From Solirubrobacteraceae bacterium (GTDB lineage: Bacteria > Actinomycetota > Thermoleophilia > Solirubrobacterales > Solirubrobacteraceae), in contig JANWLE010000054.1 of the NCBI GenBank assembly GCA_025451035.1, positions 1 through 56,602 of the forward strand: DNA of 56,602 nucleotides, in the 5' to 3' direction. The position numbers were made by a program, and so were the translations under genes. A model generated the notes under the pieces. It saw only the letters and a list, made by a program, of their open reading frames with translations. It had not been told where the DNA came from and did no database searches. Of the stretch, positions 43,061 to 51,209 are shown in pieces (positions within the stretch are counted from its first letter, which is position 1; every line of letters begins with the position of its first letter).

Positions 43061-43755
43061 TGAAGATCCTGATCAATCACCTGACCCGCATGCGCGAGGG
43101 CCGGATATGTGTCGCCGGCGTGGACCCCAGGGGACGCCACGTGCGTCCCGTCACGTCGAGCACGCACAAACTGACCCGCATGATGCTGACCGATCGCGGC
43201 GGCCCGTTTGAGATCGGCGCGGTGCTGGACCTCGGCGAGGTGGCCGCGGTGCCGAACGCTCCCGCAACCGAGGACTACCGCTTCTCGGTCACCAAAACCA
43301 AGCGGGTCAAGCGCCTGGACGGGGATGAGTACTTTCACCTACTCGACCGGGTCGCCCACGACGACCTCGAGTCCATCTTCGGGCCCGACCTCAAGCGCCG
43401 CAAGGACACTTATGCAGTCGACCGCGGCGAGGGCAGCGCGTCCCTCGGCGTCCTGCGGGTCAAGCGCAAGGTCGACCTGACGACCCGCTACGGCCGCCTG
43501 CGCCTGAAGCTGAACGACGGCAAAGCCACGATCTCGCTGCCGGTGACCGATATCCGCTTCGTGGAGGAGAACCACGAGACGATCAGAAACGACGTCGTCG
43601 AAGAGGTCCGCTGGCGCATGAAATCTGGTGTCGAGGTGATCCTGATGATGGGCCTCACGCGACCGTTCCAGGTCAAAGACGACGATGACGAGCGTCACTG
43701 GCTGCAGGTCAACGGCATCTGCCTGGCAGACCGGCCCCTGGGCAGCCGTCCGTAG
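43060..43755 (+). CDS. Probable dual-OB nucleic-acid-binding protein
   Basis: A 231-aa protein starting MKILINHLTRMREGRICVAG, then DPRGRHVRPV and repeated beta-strand-rich segments (VLDLGEVAAVPNAP, KATISLPVTDIRFVEEN, VEVILMMGLTRPFQ). It has the look of the dual-OB domain proteins that accompany DUF488 genes. ATG 43060 overlaps the stop of the second DUF488 gene by one base. The family call is made from pattern and context, so it is less certain than the pair before it. It could bind nucleic acid or a nucleotide ligand. Confidence 0.6.
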   Translation: MKILINHLTRMREGRICVAGVDPRGRHVRPVTSSTHKLTRMMLTDRGGPFEIGAVLDLGEVAAVPNAPATEDYRFSVTKTKRVKRLDGDEYFHLLDRVAHDDLESIFGPDLKRRKDTYAVDRGEGSASLGVLRVKRKVDLTTRYGRLRLKLNDGKATISLPVTDIRFVEENHETIRNDVVEEVRWRMKSGVEVILMMGLTRPFQVKDDDDERHWLQVNGICLADRPLGSRP

Positions 43756-43892
43756 GCTGAGCGCTGAGGAGCCTCGCCGGTGGTGCTCGCGCCGCCCGTG
43801 CGCTCAGACGCCGAGTCGCAGGTGGCCGGCACTTCTCTTCGCTAGCGCGGCCGCCGCTCGCGCGCGCACGCGGGAACATCCGGCGGCATCTC

Positions 43893-43898
43893 TAGCGT
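43893..43898 (+). promoter_or_regulatory. -10 box (TAGCGT) of xseA
   Basis: TAGCGT ends seven bases before the xseA ATG at 43906; the ORF is probably transcribed apart from the DUF488 cassette. Confidence 0.45.
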
Positions 43899-43905
43899 TG
43901 AGGGG

Positions 43906-45525
43906 ATGGCGCCCGCCGCATGTGATAACGCCAGTGTGCTCGCCGCGTTGTCGGTCAGTCAGCTCGCGCGACGCATTGACGGTGCACTGAGAGATCTCGG
44001 TGACGGGTGGATCGAGGGGGAGGTCAGGTCCATCACACAGCATCGCTCCGGGCACGTGTATCTCACGCTGGCCGACGAGGACTCGAACCTCGACGCGTGC
44101 ATCTGGAAGGGGCGCGTCAAGCGCTGCCTGCCGCTGCCGAAGCAGGGCGATCTCGTGCAAGCCCACTACGAGCGCATCGACTTCTACGCGCCACGCGGCG
44201 CGACCAAGCTCGTCGTCGACGAGATCCGCCCCACCGGGGAAGGAGAGCTGCTGCGACGGCGGGCCGAAATCTTGCAGCGCTTGCGGGCCGACGGCCTGTG
44301 CGACGAGCAGCGACGCAAGCCGCTGCGCGCTTTCCCGCGACGGGTGGGTGTGATCGCGGCACAGTCCTCCGACGCGAAGGTGGATGTGATCCGCCACCTA
44401 CGCGAGCGGATGCCCTGCCAAGACATCGTGTTCGCCGCCGCCTCGGTCCAGGGTGTGGAGGCGGTCGGCTCGGTGATCGACGCCCTCGGTCGCCTGCAGG
44501 CGATAGACGACGTCGATGTGATCATCCTCGCCCGCGGCGGCGGCTCTGTCGCTGATCTCGTCGCGTTCGACGACGAGCGCCTGTGCCGCGCCGTGTTCGC
44601 CTGTGCCGTGCCCGTGGTCACCAGCATCGGGCACACCAAGGACCGTCCCAACTGCGACCACGTCGCCGCCGCGTTCGCGCCCGTGCCGGCACGGGCCGCC
44701 GAGTACGCGATCGCGCGCTCGGCCGACACGCTGCTCGAGGATTTCGACCGGTACCTGACGCATCTGAGCGTGACCGCCACCGCCACCCGTCGCCGTTACG
44801 AGCAGATCGCGGAGTGCTGGCGCCAGATCAGGCCCGTGCAGCGCATGGAGAGACTCGCCCAGGATCTGCTGGGCGCCGGCGAGCTGCTCAGGTCGCGCTC
44901 GCGTGCAGCCTGCGGCGAGCAGAAGCTGATGCTGAGCGCCGCCGCGGGCGGGCTCGATCGTTCCGCCACACTACTGCCGCGCGCGGCGGCGCTCAACGAG
45001 TCGCGCGAGCAGATGCGGCGTGCAGCGACGGCGTTCATGAACTCCCAGCTGCAGGCGCTCGACGCGCATGGGCGCTCGCTGTGCGACGCGACCCATCGCA
45101 CCCCGCGCCCCGCCGCTCTGGACGTGTGCGCGGTTCAGTTGACCAACACGGCCGCGCGCCTGCGCGAGCGCCGTCGTGACTACGGCCGGGCGTTCGACCG
45201 GCTCTGCGAGGACGCCGATCGCGAGCTGCGCCGCCGCTGCGCAGCCGACTCGAGCACGGTGAGTGCCAGCGCCCAGCTTTTGCGCAGCGCCGCCGATCGC
45301 GTTCTGGCTCGCGCGCATGAACGCGTCACGCAGTTGGGGGCGCTCGCTAGCGCAAAGGATTTCCGTAACCGTGGCTGGGTCCTCGCCAGCGACGAGCAAG
45401 ACCAGCCTGTGCGCAGCGTGGGGCAGTTGCGGCGCGGATCGTCGCTCGCGCTGATGTTCATCGACGGACAGGCCGCCGTGACGGTGGACAAAATCACGTC
45501 TTGCCAGCAAGGAGAGGGAACATGA
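43906..45525 (+). CDS. xseA: Exodeoxyribonuclease VII large subunit
   Basis: XseA carries the catalytic and OB domains of the ssDNA nuclease ExoVII. The 539-aa protein has the N-terminal OB fold (GWIEGEVRSITQHRSGHVYL), RVGVIAAQSSDAKVDVIRHL, VIILARGGGSVADLVAFDDE and SIGHTKDRPNCDHVAAA. The usual GHExD motif reads GHTKD, with Glu changed to Thr but Asp kept. The long C-terminal coiled-coil (about 280-490) is Arg/Ala-rich. The small subunit follows with an ATGA overlap. Confidence 0.92.
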   Translation: MAPAACDNASVLAALSVSQLARRIDGALRDLGDGWIEGEVRSITQHRSGHVYLTLADEDSNLDACIWKGRVKRCLPLPKQGDLVQAHYERIDFYAPRGATKLVVDEIRPTGEGELLRRRAEILQRLRADGLCDEQRRKPLRAFPRRVGVIAAQSSDAKVDVIRHLRERMPCQDIVFAAASVQGVEAVGSVIDALGRLQAIDDVDVIILARGGGSVADLVAFDDERLCRAVFACAVPVVTSIGHTKDRPNCDHVAAAFAPVPARAAEYAIARSADTLLEDFDRYLTHLSVTATATRRRYEQIAECWRQIRPVQRMERLAQDLLGAGELLRSRSRAACGEQKLMLSAAAGGLDRSATLLPRAAALNESREQMRRAATAFMNSQLQALDAHGRSLCDATHRTPRPAALDVCAVQLTNTAARLRERRRDYGRAFDRLCEDADRELRRRCAADSSTVSASAQLLRSAADRVLARAHERVTQLGALASAKDFRNRGWVLASDEQDQPVRSVGQLRRGSSLALMFIDGQAAVTVDKITSCQQGEGT

Positions 45526-45887
45526 GCAAGTCAACTACGACAGACCGCGAAGACATCACATTCGAGCAGGGCTATGAGGAGCTGAAGAGCATCGTCGCGC
45601 GCCTCAACGAAGACGATGTCCCCGTACACGAGATGTTCGAGGGGTTCCGTCGCGGGAAGGGCCTCGAGCAGGCGTTGCGCAGCTATCTCACCGAGCGGGA
45701 GGGTGAGCTGACCGAAATCGAGCAGGGCGACAACCTGCCCGAATTCAACATCGTCGCACCGTCGGGGCGAGACGAAGACCGCGCTTCGGGCCCGGACGCT
45801 GGCGTCGAGGGCGAGCTCGTGGCCCGCAGCTCCTCCTCCAAGGAGAGCCGCGGCACGACCGCGATCGACGAGGAAATCCCGTTCTAA
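45522..45887 (+). CDS. xseB: Exodeoxyribonuclease VII small subunit with acidic tail
   Basis: XseB wraps the XseA coiled coil. ITFEQGYEELKSIVARLNED and HEMFEGFRRGKGLEQALRSYL (residues 10-60) form its two helices. At 121 aa it exceeds the usual 70-80 because of a polar acidic C-terminus (EDRASGPDAGVEGELV, ending AIDEEIPF). The end resembles the acidic tip that binds SSB-interacting pockets, which would fit an ssDNA enzyme, but this is a guess. ATG 45522 has GGAGAGG upstream. Confidence 0.9.
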   Translation: MSKSTTTDREDITFEQGYEELKSIVARLNEDDVPVHEMFEGFRRGKGLEQALRSYLTEREGELTEIEQGDNLPEFNIVAPSGRDEDRASGPDAGVEGELVARSSSSKESRGTTAIDEEIPF

Positions 45888-45905
45888 AGCGCCCTGGCGG
45901 CTAAC

Positions 45906-47429
45906 TCACCGCCCGACCCTGGTGCTCGCCGGCGTGGCCGAGGCACGCGGCTGTTTGTGCGCCTCGGAATCGGGCGCGTGAAAGCGTGGGAACTCGAGCT
46001 CGATCGTGGTGCCGCCGCCGGGCCGCTTTAGGGCGCGCACACCGCCGCCGTGCGCCTCGGCAATCGCACGGACGATCGCCAGCCCGAGCCCCGAGCCCCC
46101 GAGGGCGCGATTGCGCGCCGAGTCAGTCCGGTGGAAGCGATCAAAGACCCGCTCACGCTGGTCGGCGGGTATTCCCGGGCCATCGTCTTCGACGCTGAAG
46201 CACAGCCGGTCGCCTGCTGTCTGGTGGGCGTGCATAGCGACCAGCCCGCTGCCGCTCGCGGTGTGCTCGATCGAGTTCGCGGTGAGGTTCCGCAGCGCCT
46301 GGGCGAGCCTGTCGGGGTCCGCGTGCAGCGTGCCCTTGGGTATCGTGCCGAGCTCAAAGCGCCGCTTGGCCGTCGCGCTCACGCCACTCCAAAGCTCGTC
46401 TATGTAGGGCTGCAAATCGATCGGCTCCATCTGTAGGAAGGTCCTCTGCTCGGACTTGGCGAGCAGCAACAGGTCGTCGACGAGACGGCTCATCCGAGAT
46501 ATCTCCGAGCGCACGAGGTGCTCCACCCGCCTGACCTCCTGGGAGGAGGGATGCTCCTGTGCGGCGAGGACCTCGAGCTGGCCCCCGATCACCGTCAGCG
46601 GTGTGCGCAGCTCATGCGAGGCGTCGGCGATGAACGCCCGCTGACCCGCGAAGGCGGTGGAGAGCCTGTCGAGCATGTGGTTGAACGCGTCGGCCAACAC
46701 CCGCACCTCGTCTCCCGAGGTCCCGCTCGTCTCGATGCGCGGCTCCAAATCCCCGCCGTCGACCCGTGCGGCTATCGCCGCCATCTTGCGCAACGGCCGC
46801 GAGACCCTCGCCCCGACGAGGTATGAGGCCAGCAACGCGCCTGCGAGGGCCAGCACGCCGGCGAGGATGAACGCCCTAGCCACCCCGTCCTTCGCGCGGT
46901 CGACTCCGCCAAGCGGCTCGCCGACACCGATGATCGCCTGCGTGTGGCCGATCTGCACAGACCGCTCCAGCAGGCGAAGCTCACCCACGTCTGGCAGCGG
47001 CAGTGTCCTGTAGCCGACGCGGATGACCCTCAGCTGGGCTGTGAGCCTGTTCTCTCGCGCCTGCTCGACAGACGTCTCCTTGCGGTCGGGTGGAAGCTGT
47101 TCGAACAGCTCGGGCTGATTGGTGCTAGTCCCCGTTCCAGGAATGACCGCGAATAGCAGCGTCGAGCTCGCCCCGAACGTCTGACCGTTCACGTAGCGTG
47201 AGGCGGCGCGCGTGAGCGCGGCGGGGGAGGAGCTGCGCAGCTGCTGGAGGGCGTGGGTGAACTCGCCGACGTCGCCGGCCAGCTCGTGGTCGATTTGATG
47301 GCGCAGCTGGGTCTCCGTGCCGCGGTAGACCGCGATGAAGATCACGCCCGCGCAAAGCCCCATCACGATGGCGACCCATGCCGTCAGGCGCCAGCGCAGA
47401 CCGCCCGGGAGGAGCTTCCTAGCGCGCAT
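45906..47429 (-). CDS. Sensor histidine kinase
   Basis: A 507-aa membrane kinase: helix 1 (about 17-36), an extracytoplasmic sensor of about 145 residues, helix 2 (184-206), HAMP (to about 258), HisKA with phospho-His272 in ADASHELRTP, then HATPase_c with NLTANSIEHT (N box), DDGPGIP and GGSGLGLAIV (G boxes). It overlaps the response regulator gene by 11 bases. The divergent redox cluster (48250-52728) is the nearest likely target. The sensor domain gives no clue to the signal. Confidence 0.94.
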   Translation of the reverse strand: MRARKLLPGGLRWRLTAWVAIVMGLCAGVIFIAVYRGTETQLRHQIDHELAGDVGEFTHALQQLRSSSPAALTRAASRYVNGQTFGASSTLLFAVIPGTGTSTNQPELFEQLPPDRKETSVEQARENRLTAQLRVIRVGYRTLPLPDVGELRLLERSVQIGHTQAIIGVGEPLGGVDRAKDGVARAFILAGVLALAGALLASYLVGARVSRPLRKMAAIAARVDGGDLEPRIETSGTSGDEVRVLADAFNHMLDRLSTAFAGQRAFIADASHELRTPLTVIGGQLEVLAAQEHPSSQEVRRVEHLVRSEISRMSRLVDDLLLLAKSEQRTFLQMEPIDLQPYIDELWSGVSATAKRRFELGTIPKGTLHADPDRLAQALRNLTANSIEHTASGSGLVAMHAHQTAGDRLCFSVEDDGPGIPADQRERVFDRFHRTDSARNRALGGSGLGLAIVRAIAEAHGGGVRALKRPGGGTTIELEFPRFHAPDSEAHKQPRASATPASTRVGR

Positions 47430-48090
47430 CGTCGAGGCGATAGCCGACCGAGCGTACGGTCGTTATCGGCGCGGGACTGTCGGGCGTCCCGAGCTTGCGG
47501 CGCAGATAGCCGACGTACACGTCGACGATGTTGGTCTGCGGGTCGTGCTCATAACCCCACACCGCGGCCAGGATCTGCTCGCGCGAGAGCACCCGCCCAC
47601 GGTGACGAAGCATGTAGACGAGCAGGTCGAATTCCGTCGTGGAGAGAGAGATCGTCCTGCCGTCCCTGGCCACCTCTCGGGTGAGCAGGCTGACCTCGAT
47701 GTCGGCGGCGCGCAGGATGCTGTTGGGAGAGCGCATCGTCAAGCGCAGCTGTGCCCGGACCCTCGCCGCTAGCTCGGCGAGCGAGAACGGCTTTACCAGG
47801 TAGTCGACCGCGCCGGCGTCTAGGCCGGCGACACGGTCCTCGACCTCGCCGCGGGCGGTCAGCGCGATGACCGGCACTGTGATCCTCGCCTCTCGCAGCG
47901 TCGCCAGGATCTCAAGACCACTGCGGCCCGGAAGCATAAGGTCGAGCACGATCAGGTCGAAGCTCTCCTCGAGCGCTCGCTGCTGCCCCTCCAATCCGTC
48001 GAGGGCTGCCTCAACCGGAAAACCCTCGGCTTCAAGGCCGCGCTTGACGAAGTCGACGATGCCGGGCTCGTCCTCGATTAGAAGAATCAT
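47419..48090 (-). CDS. OmpR/PhoB-family response regulator
   Basis: A 223-aa regulator with receiver domain (acidic E7-D8, phospho-acceptor Asp50 in IVLDLMLPGRSG, conserved Lys in YLVKPFSLAEL) and winged-helix DNA-binding domain (ISLSTTEFDLLVYMLRH, then ILAAVWGYEHDPQTNIVDVYVGYLRRKLG). It precedes its kinase. The divergent 160-bp gap to the cytochrome gene has GAGAATTCTC (48193-48202) and CTCTTAG-like repeats that could be its sites. Confidence 0.95.
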   Translation of the reverse strand: MILLIEDEPGIVDFVKRGLEAEGFPVEAALDGLEGQQRALEESFDLIVLDLMLPGRSGLEILATLREARITVPVIALTARGEVEDRVAGLDAGAVDYLVKPFSLAELAARVRAQLRLTMRSPNSILRAADIEVSLLTREVARDGRTISLSTTEFDLLVYMLRHRGRVLSREQILAAVWGYEHDPQTNIVDVYVGYLRRKLGTPDSPAPITTVRSVGYRLDDAR

Positions 48091-48249
48091 GCGGCTAGTA
48101 TCGCGTTATCGTGGCAGCGATCATCGCAGTGCCCATAGCTGCAGGATAGATCCGAGCAGCCACAGCAGCTTTGACGCCAGCGGCTCGATAAAGAGAATTC
48201 TCATCTTGCGGTTAGGGCCCTCTTAGCAGCCGCACGCACACTGGCGGCA

Positions 48250-48954
48250 ATGACTAGCAGTCAAGAGCTGCGCATAACTGGTGCTCTAGCGCCCGAAAAA
48301 CATGTGCAAGAAGACGCTACGCCGCCGCGCCCTCGCAGCGGAGTTGAGCGCTTCACGGGCGGCGGGACCGACGGCAATGAGCGTCTGACGGCCGCCACGG
48401 GCATCGTCCTCGTCGCCTTGCTGGCGATCATCGGCTTGACGCTCCTGGCGCTAAGACCGCTCCTGTCGGTCCACCTGTTCGTCGGCATGCTCTTGATCGG
48501 GCCGGTCGCGCTGAAGATGGCGAGTACCGGGTACCGCTTCATGCGCTACTACTCGCGCGATACCGCATACCGTCATGTCGGTCCGCCGCTGTTGCTGCTA
48601 CGCGTGATCGCGCCGATCGTCGTGATCACGACTGTCGGCGTGTTGGCGAGCGGAGTGGCGCTGCTGTTCGTGGGGCCGAGCTCGCGCGAGACGCTGCTCC
48701 CGCTGCACAAGGCGAGCTTCGTAATCTGGTTGATATTTACCGGACTACACGTACTCGGACACCTGCCGGGGCTTCCCGCCGCGCTGCGAGCGGACTACAC
48801 CCGCCACGAGGGGCTGCCGGGCTATCAGCCGGGTCGCGCGGGTCGGCTGCTGTCACTCGTCGGCGCTCTCACCGCGGGTGCCGTGATCGCTGTCTTGACG
48901 TTGCCACAGTTCGGCCCGTGGCTGCACACCCACGACTTCTTCGTCAACCATTAG
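48250..48954 (+). CDS. Four-helix b-type cytochrome-like membrane protein
   Basis: A 234-aa protein with a polar N-terminus (1-47) and about five hydrophobic segments. Histidines fall in membrane helices (SVHLFVGMLLIG, LHKASFVIWLIFTGLHVLGHL), the spacing used for bis-His heme ligation in cytochrome b561 and related families. The first gene of the redox cluster; the following genes (ApbE, ferric-reductase-like protein, NuoF-like, ferredoxin) fit an electron-transfer chain across the membrane. Heme binding is inferred from the histidines. Confidence 0.65.
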   Translation: MTSSQELRITGALAPEKHVQEDATPPRPRSGVERFTGGGTDGNERLTAATGIVLVALLAIIGLTLLALRPLLSVHLFVGMLLIGPVALKMASTGYRFMRYYSRDTAYRHVGPPLLLLRVIAPIVVITTVGVLASGVALLFVGPSSRETLLPLHKASFVIWLIFTGLHVLGHLPGLPAALRADYTRHEGLPGYQPGRAGRLLSLVGALTAGAVIAVLTLPQFGPWLHTHDFFVNH

Positions 48955-48966
48955 AGGTGCGCCATC

Positions 48967-49494
48967 GTGAACCCTCCTAGTCGCCCACCAAGACAGCCAC
49001 GGCGTCCACGCGAGCCGCGGGCTGCTGCGCCAGCCGCGCACCCCGCAACGCACTCGCCGCTCTCGCGAGAGCGGGCGCTCGGGCTTCTCAGGCGCTGTAA
49101 TCGCCTCGTCATCGGTGCTGCCGTGGCGCTCACGGCGCTGCTCGCAGAGGTCGCGGCCCAGGCCTTCCCGGGCAAGACGCTCGCCGCGAGCAACGGTGCG
49201 GCTAGCCACTCCAGCTCGCGTGGTGGCGAAGCGTCGGGCAGCTCAACTACCCCGCTGCAGCCACCGGCCGAAGCGCCGCAGGAACCGACGACCACACCCA
49301 CCGAACCGTCCGCAGAAGGCTCCGAACACGACAGCGAAACGGCACCGCAGAGCAGCGAACAAGCACCGCAGAGCAGCGAAGTACCACAGACCTCAGAACC
49401 CCAAGCCAGCAGCGAAGCTCCCGCCGCGCCGCAACCCACTGAAGAAACACCAGTTCCGGAAACAGCCCCGCCCGTCGTGTCCGGTGGTTCCTAG
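48967..49494 (+). CDS. Low-complexity surface-anchored protein
   Basis: A 175-aa protein with a basic Arg/Pro-rich N-terminus (1-45), one hydrophobic helix (about 46-66) and a Ser/Thr/Pro/Glu/Gln-rich outer tail to the C-terminus. An 18-bp sequence (GCACCGCAGAGCAGCGAA) is repeated at 49342-49359 and 49363-49380, encoding APQSSE twice. No ApbE target motif ([ST]GA[ST]) was found. Start GTG 48967 twelve bases after the cytochrome stop. It may be a spacer or cell-wall-spanning stalk. Confidence 0.6.
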   Translation: MNPPSRPPRQPRRPREPRAAAPAAHPATHSPLSRERALGLLRRCNRLVIGAAVALTALLAEVAAQAFPGKTLAASNGAASHSSSRGGEASGSSTTPLQPPAEAPQEPTTTPTEPSAEGSEHDSETAPQSSEQAPQSSEVPQTSEPQASSEAPAAPQPTEETPVPETAPPVVSGGS

Positions 49495-49506
49495 GAGGCT
49501 CCTACG

Positions 49507-50490
49507 GTGCTTGCTGCTTCAGCGCTACGAAATACCGCGAACTGGCAGGCGCTGGGCACCAGCGTCACGCTCCAGCTCGCCGCTGGCGGCGAGCTGGAGC
49601 AAGCGCGGGCTATCGTCGAGCGTGAGCTCGACTGGATCGACCGGACATGCAGCCGCTTCCGCGGCGACTCTGATCTCGCTCGCGTCAACGCCGCGGCCGG
49701 CCAGATGCTCACCGTCGATCCACTGCTGATCGCAGCAGTCGATGTCGCGCTTCGCGCGGCGCGGCTCACCGACGGCGCCGTCACCCCGACCGTCGGAGAG
49801 GCGCTTGTGCTCAGCGGGTATGACCGCGACTGGAGTCTGCTGGCTGCACCCGGCTCCCCTGAAGAGGACGGCGAGTGCGGCATCTCTCGGCCGCCGCGCC
49901 TCATCGCGCGCATACGCGACGGCTGGCGGGCGATCGAGCTCAACCGCTCGAGCTGTGCGATACGCGTGCCGGCGGGAGTCCAGTTGGACCTTGGTGCGAC
50001 CGCCAAGGCATGGGCCTCGGACCGCGCCGCGCGAGCCGTTCACGATGCCCTGCGCTGCGGTGTGCTCGTCAGCCTCGGCGGCGACATCGCCACCGCGGGT
50101 GAGCCACCGGCCGCGGGATGGCAGGTCCATGTGACCGACGATCACCGCAATGGGGCAAATGCACCCGGACAGAGGATCACGCTCTCAAGCGGCGGTCTGG
50201 CTACCTCCAGCAGCACCGTTAGGCGATGGCGACACGCCGGCGCCACGATGCACCACATCATCGACCCCGCGACGTGCGCGCCGGCGCGCAGTGCCTGGCG
50301 CACGGTCAGCGTCGCCGCGGGTAACTGCACTGACGCGAACATCGCGAGCACCGCCGCGCTCGTGCTCAGTGAGACCGCGCCGCGTTGGCTAGCGGAACGC
50401 GGGCTGCCCGCACGGCTAGTCACCCACGAGGGCGTGGTGCGGAGCGTCGGGGCCTGGCCAGCGGCTGGCACCGAGGTTGGTGTGCGATGA
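49507..50490 (+). CDS. apbE: FAD:protein FMN transferase (ApbE)
   Basis: ApbE attaches FMN from FAD to Thr or Ser of partner proteins, usually outside the membrane. The 327-aa protein has RTCSRF-like and DSDLARVN segments (CSRFRGDSDLARVN near residue 46), ALVLSGYDRDWSL, QLDLGATAKAWASDRAA, LVSLGGDIATAG and MHHIIDPATCAPA near 257, all typical. No lipoprotein or Sec signal is obvious, so it may act in the cytosol or be exported otherwise. It overlaps the ferric-reductase-like gene by four bases. Confidence 0.92.
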   Translation: MLAASALRNTANWQALGTSVTLQLAAGGELEQARAIVERELDWIDRTCSRFRGDSDLARVNAAAGQMLTVDPLLIAAVDVALRAARLTDGAVTPTVGEALVLSGYDRDWSLLAAPGSPEEDGECGISRPPRLIARIRDGWRAIELNRSSCAIRVPAGVQLDLGATAKAWASDRAARAVHDALRCGVLVSLGGDIATAGEPPAAGWQVHVTDDHRNGANAPGQRITLSSGGLATSSSTVRRWRHAGATMHHIIDPATCAPARSAWRTVSVAAGNCTDANIASTAALVLSETAPRWLAERGLPARLVTHEGVVRSVGAWPAAGTEVGVR

Positions 50491-51209
50491 GCTTTTCGCT
50501 GGCGGCTGCGGGGCCGAGCCTCGCGTGGTACCTGACGCGCTCGACTGGAACGGTGGCGCTTTTGCTGCTCACGGTGTCCCTGCTGCTGGGGATTCTCGAC
50601 GTTCGCCGCTTCGCCACTCCGCGATGGCCTCGCTTCGTCGTCGATGAGCTGCACAGGAATGTGGCGCTGCTGTCGATCGTGTTCCTCGCGTTGCACATCA
50701 TCACCGCCGTGCTCGACAGCTTCACCTCGATATCGATCCTGGATGCCTTCATCCCGTTCATCGGCTCATACAGGCCGTTCTGGCTGGGTCTGGGGGCAGT
50801 CTCGTTTGACCTCCTACTCGCGGTGAGCATCACCAGTGGCCTGCGGCGGCGGATCGGCTACACGGCGTGGCGCGCGACACACTGGGCTTCGTATGCCTGC
50901 TGGCCGATCGCGCTGCTGCACGGCTTCGGCACCGGCAGCGACGTCAAAGCGACCTGGCTGCTCGGCTTGAGCATCATCTGCGTGTTGGCGGTCCTCGCGG
51001 CAACACTCTGGCGAGCGTTCACGAGTCCGGCGCAGCGCGTCCGTGAGCGGACGCTAGCGATCGGTCTGGTGGCGGCCTTCTCGTTGTTCTTGGTGCTGTG
51101 GCTGCCGGGCGGTCCGCTTGGCCATGGCTGGGCGCGACGTGCGGGCACGCCGACGTCGTTGCTCAAGCACGCCGCGAGCAGCAGCACGAACGGGAGCCCC
51201 GGGCAATGA
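50487..51209 (+). CDS. Ferric-reductase-like transmembrane protein
   Basis: A 240-aa protein with about six spans. Paired histidines in ELHRNVALLSIVFLALHIITAV and THWASYACWPIALLHGFG give the bis-heme arrangement of the ferric reductase domain (PF01794). Such proteins pass electrons across the membrane to flavin or Fe. ATG 50487 overlaps the apbE stop. It is followed by a NuoF-like protein and a ferredoxin, the cytosolic electron donors. Confidence 0.85.
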   Translation: MSFSLAAAGPSLAWYLTRSTGTVALLLLTVSLLLGILDVRRFATPRWPRFVVDELHRNVALLSIVFLALHIITAVLDSFTSISILDAFIPFIGSYRPFWLGLGAVSFDLLLAVSITSGLRRRIGYTAWRATHWASYACWPIALLHGFGTGSDVKATWLLGLSIICVLAVLAATLWRAFTSPAQRVRERTLAIGLVAAFSLFLVLWLPGGPLGHGWARRAGTPTSLLKHAASSSTNGSPGQ

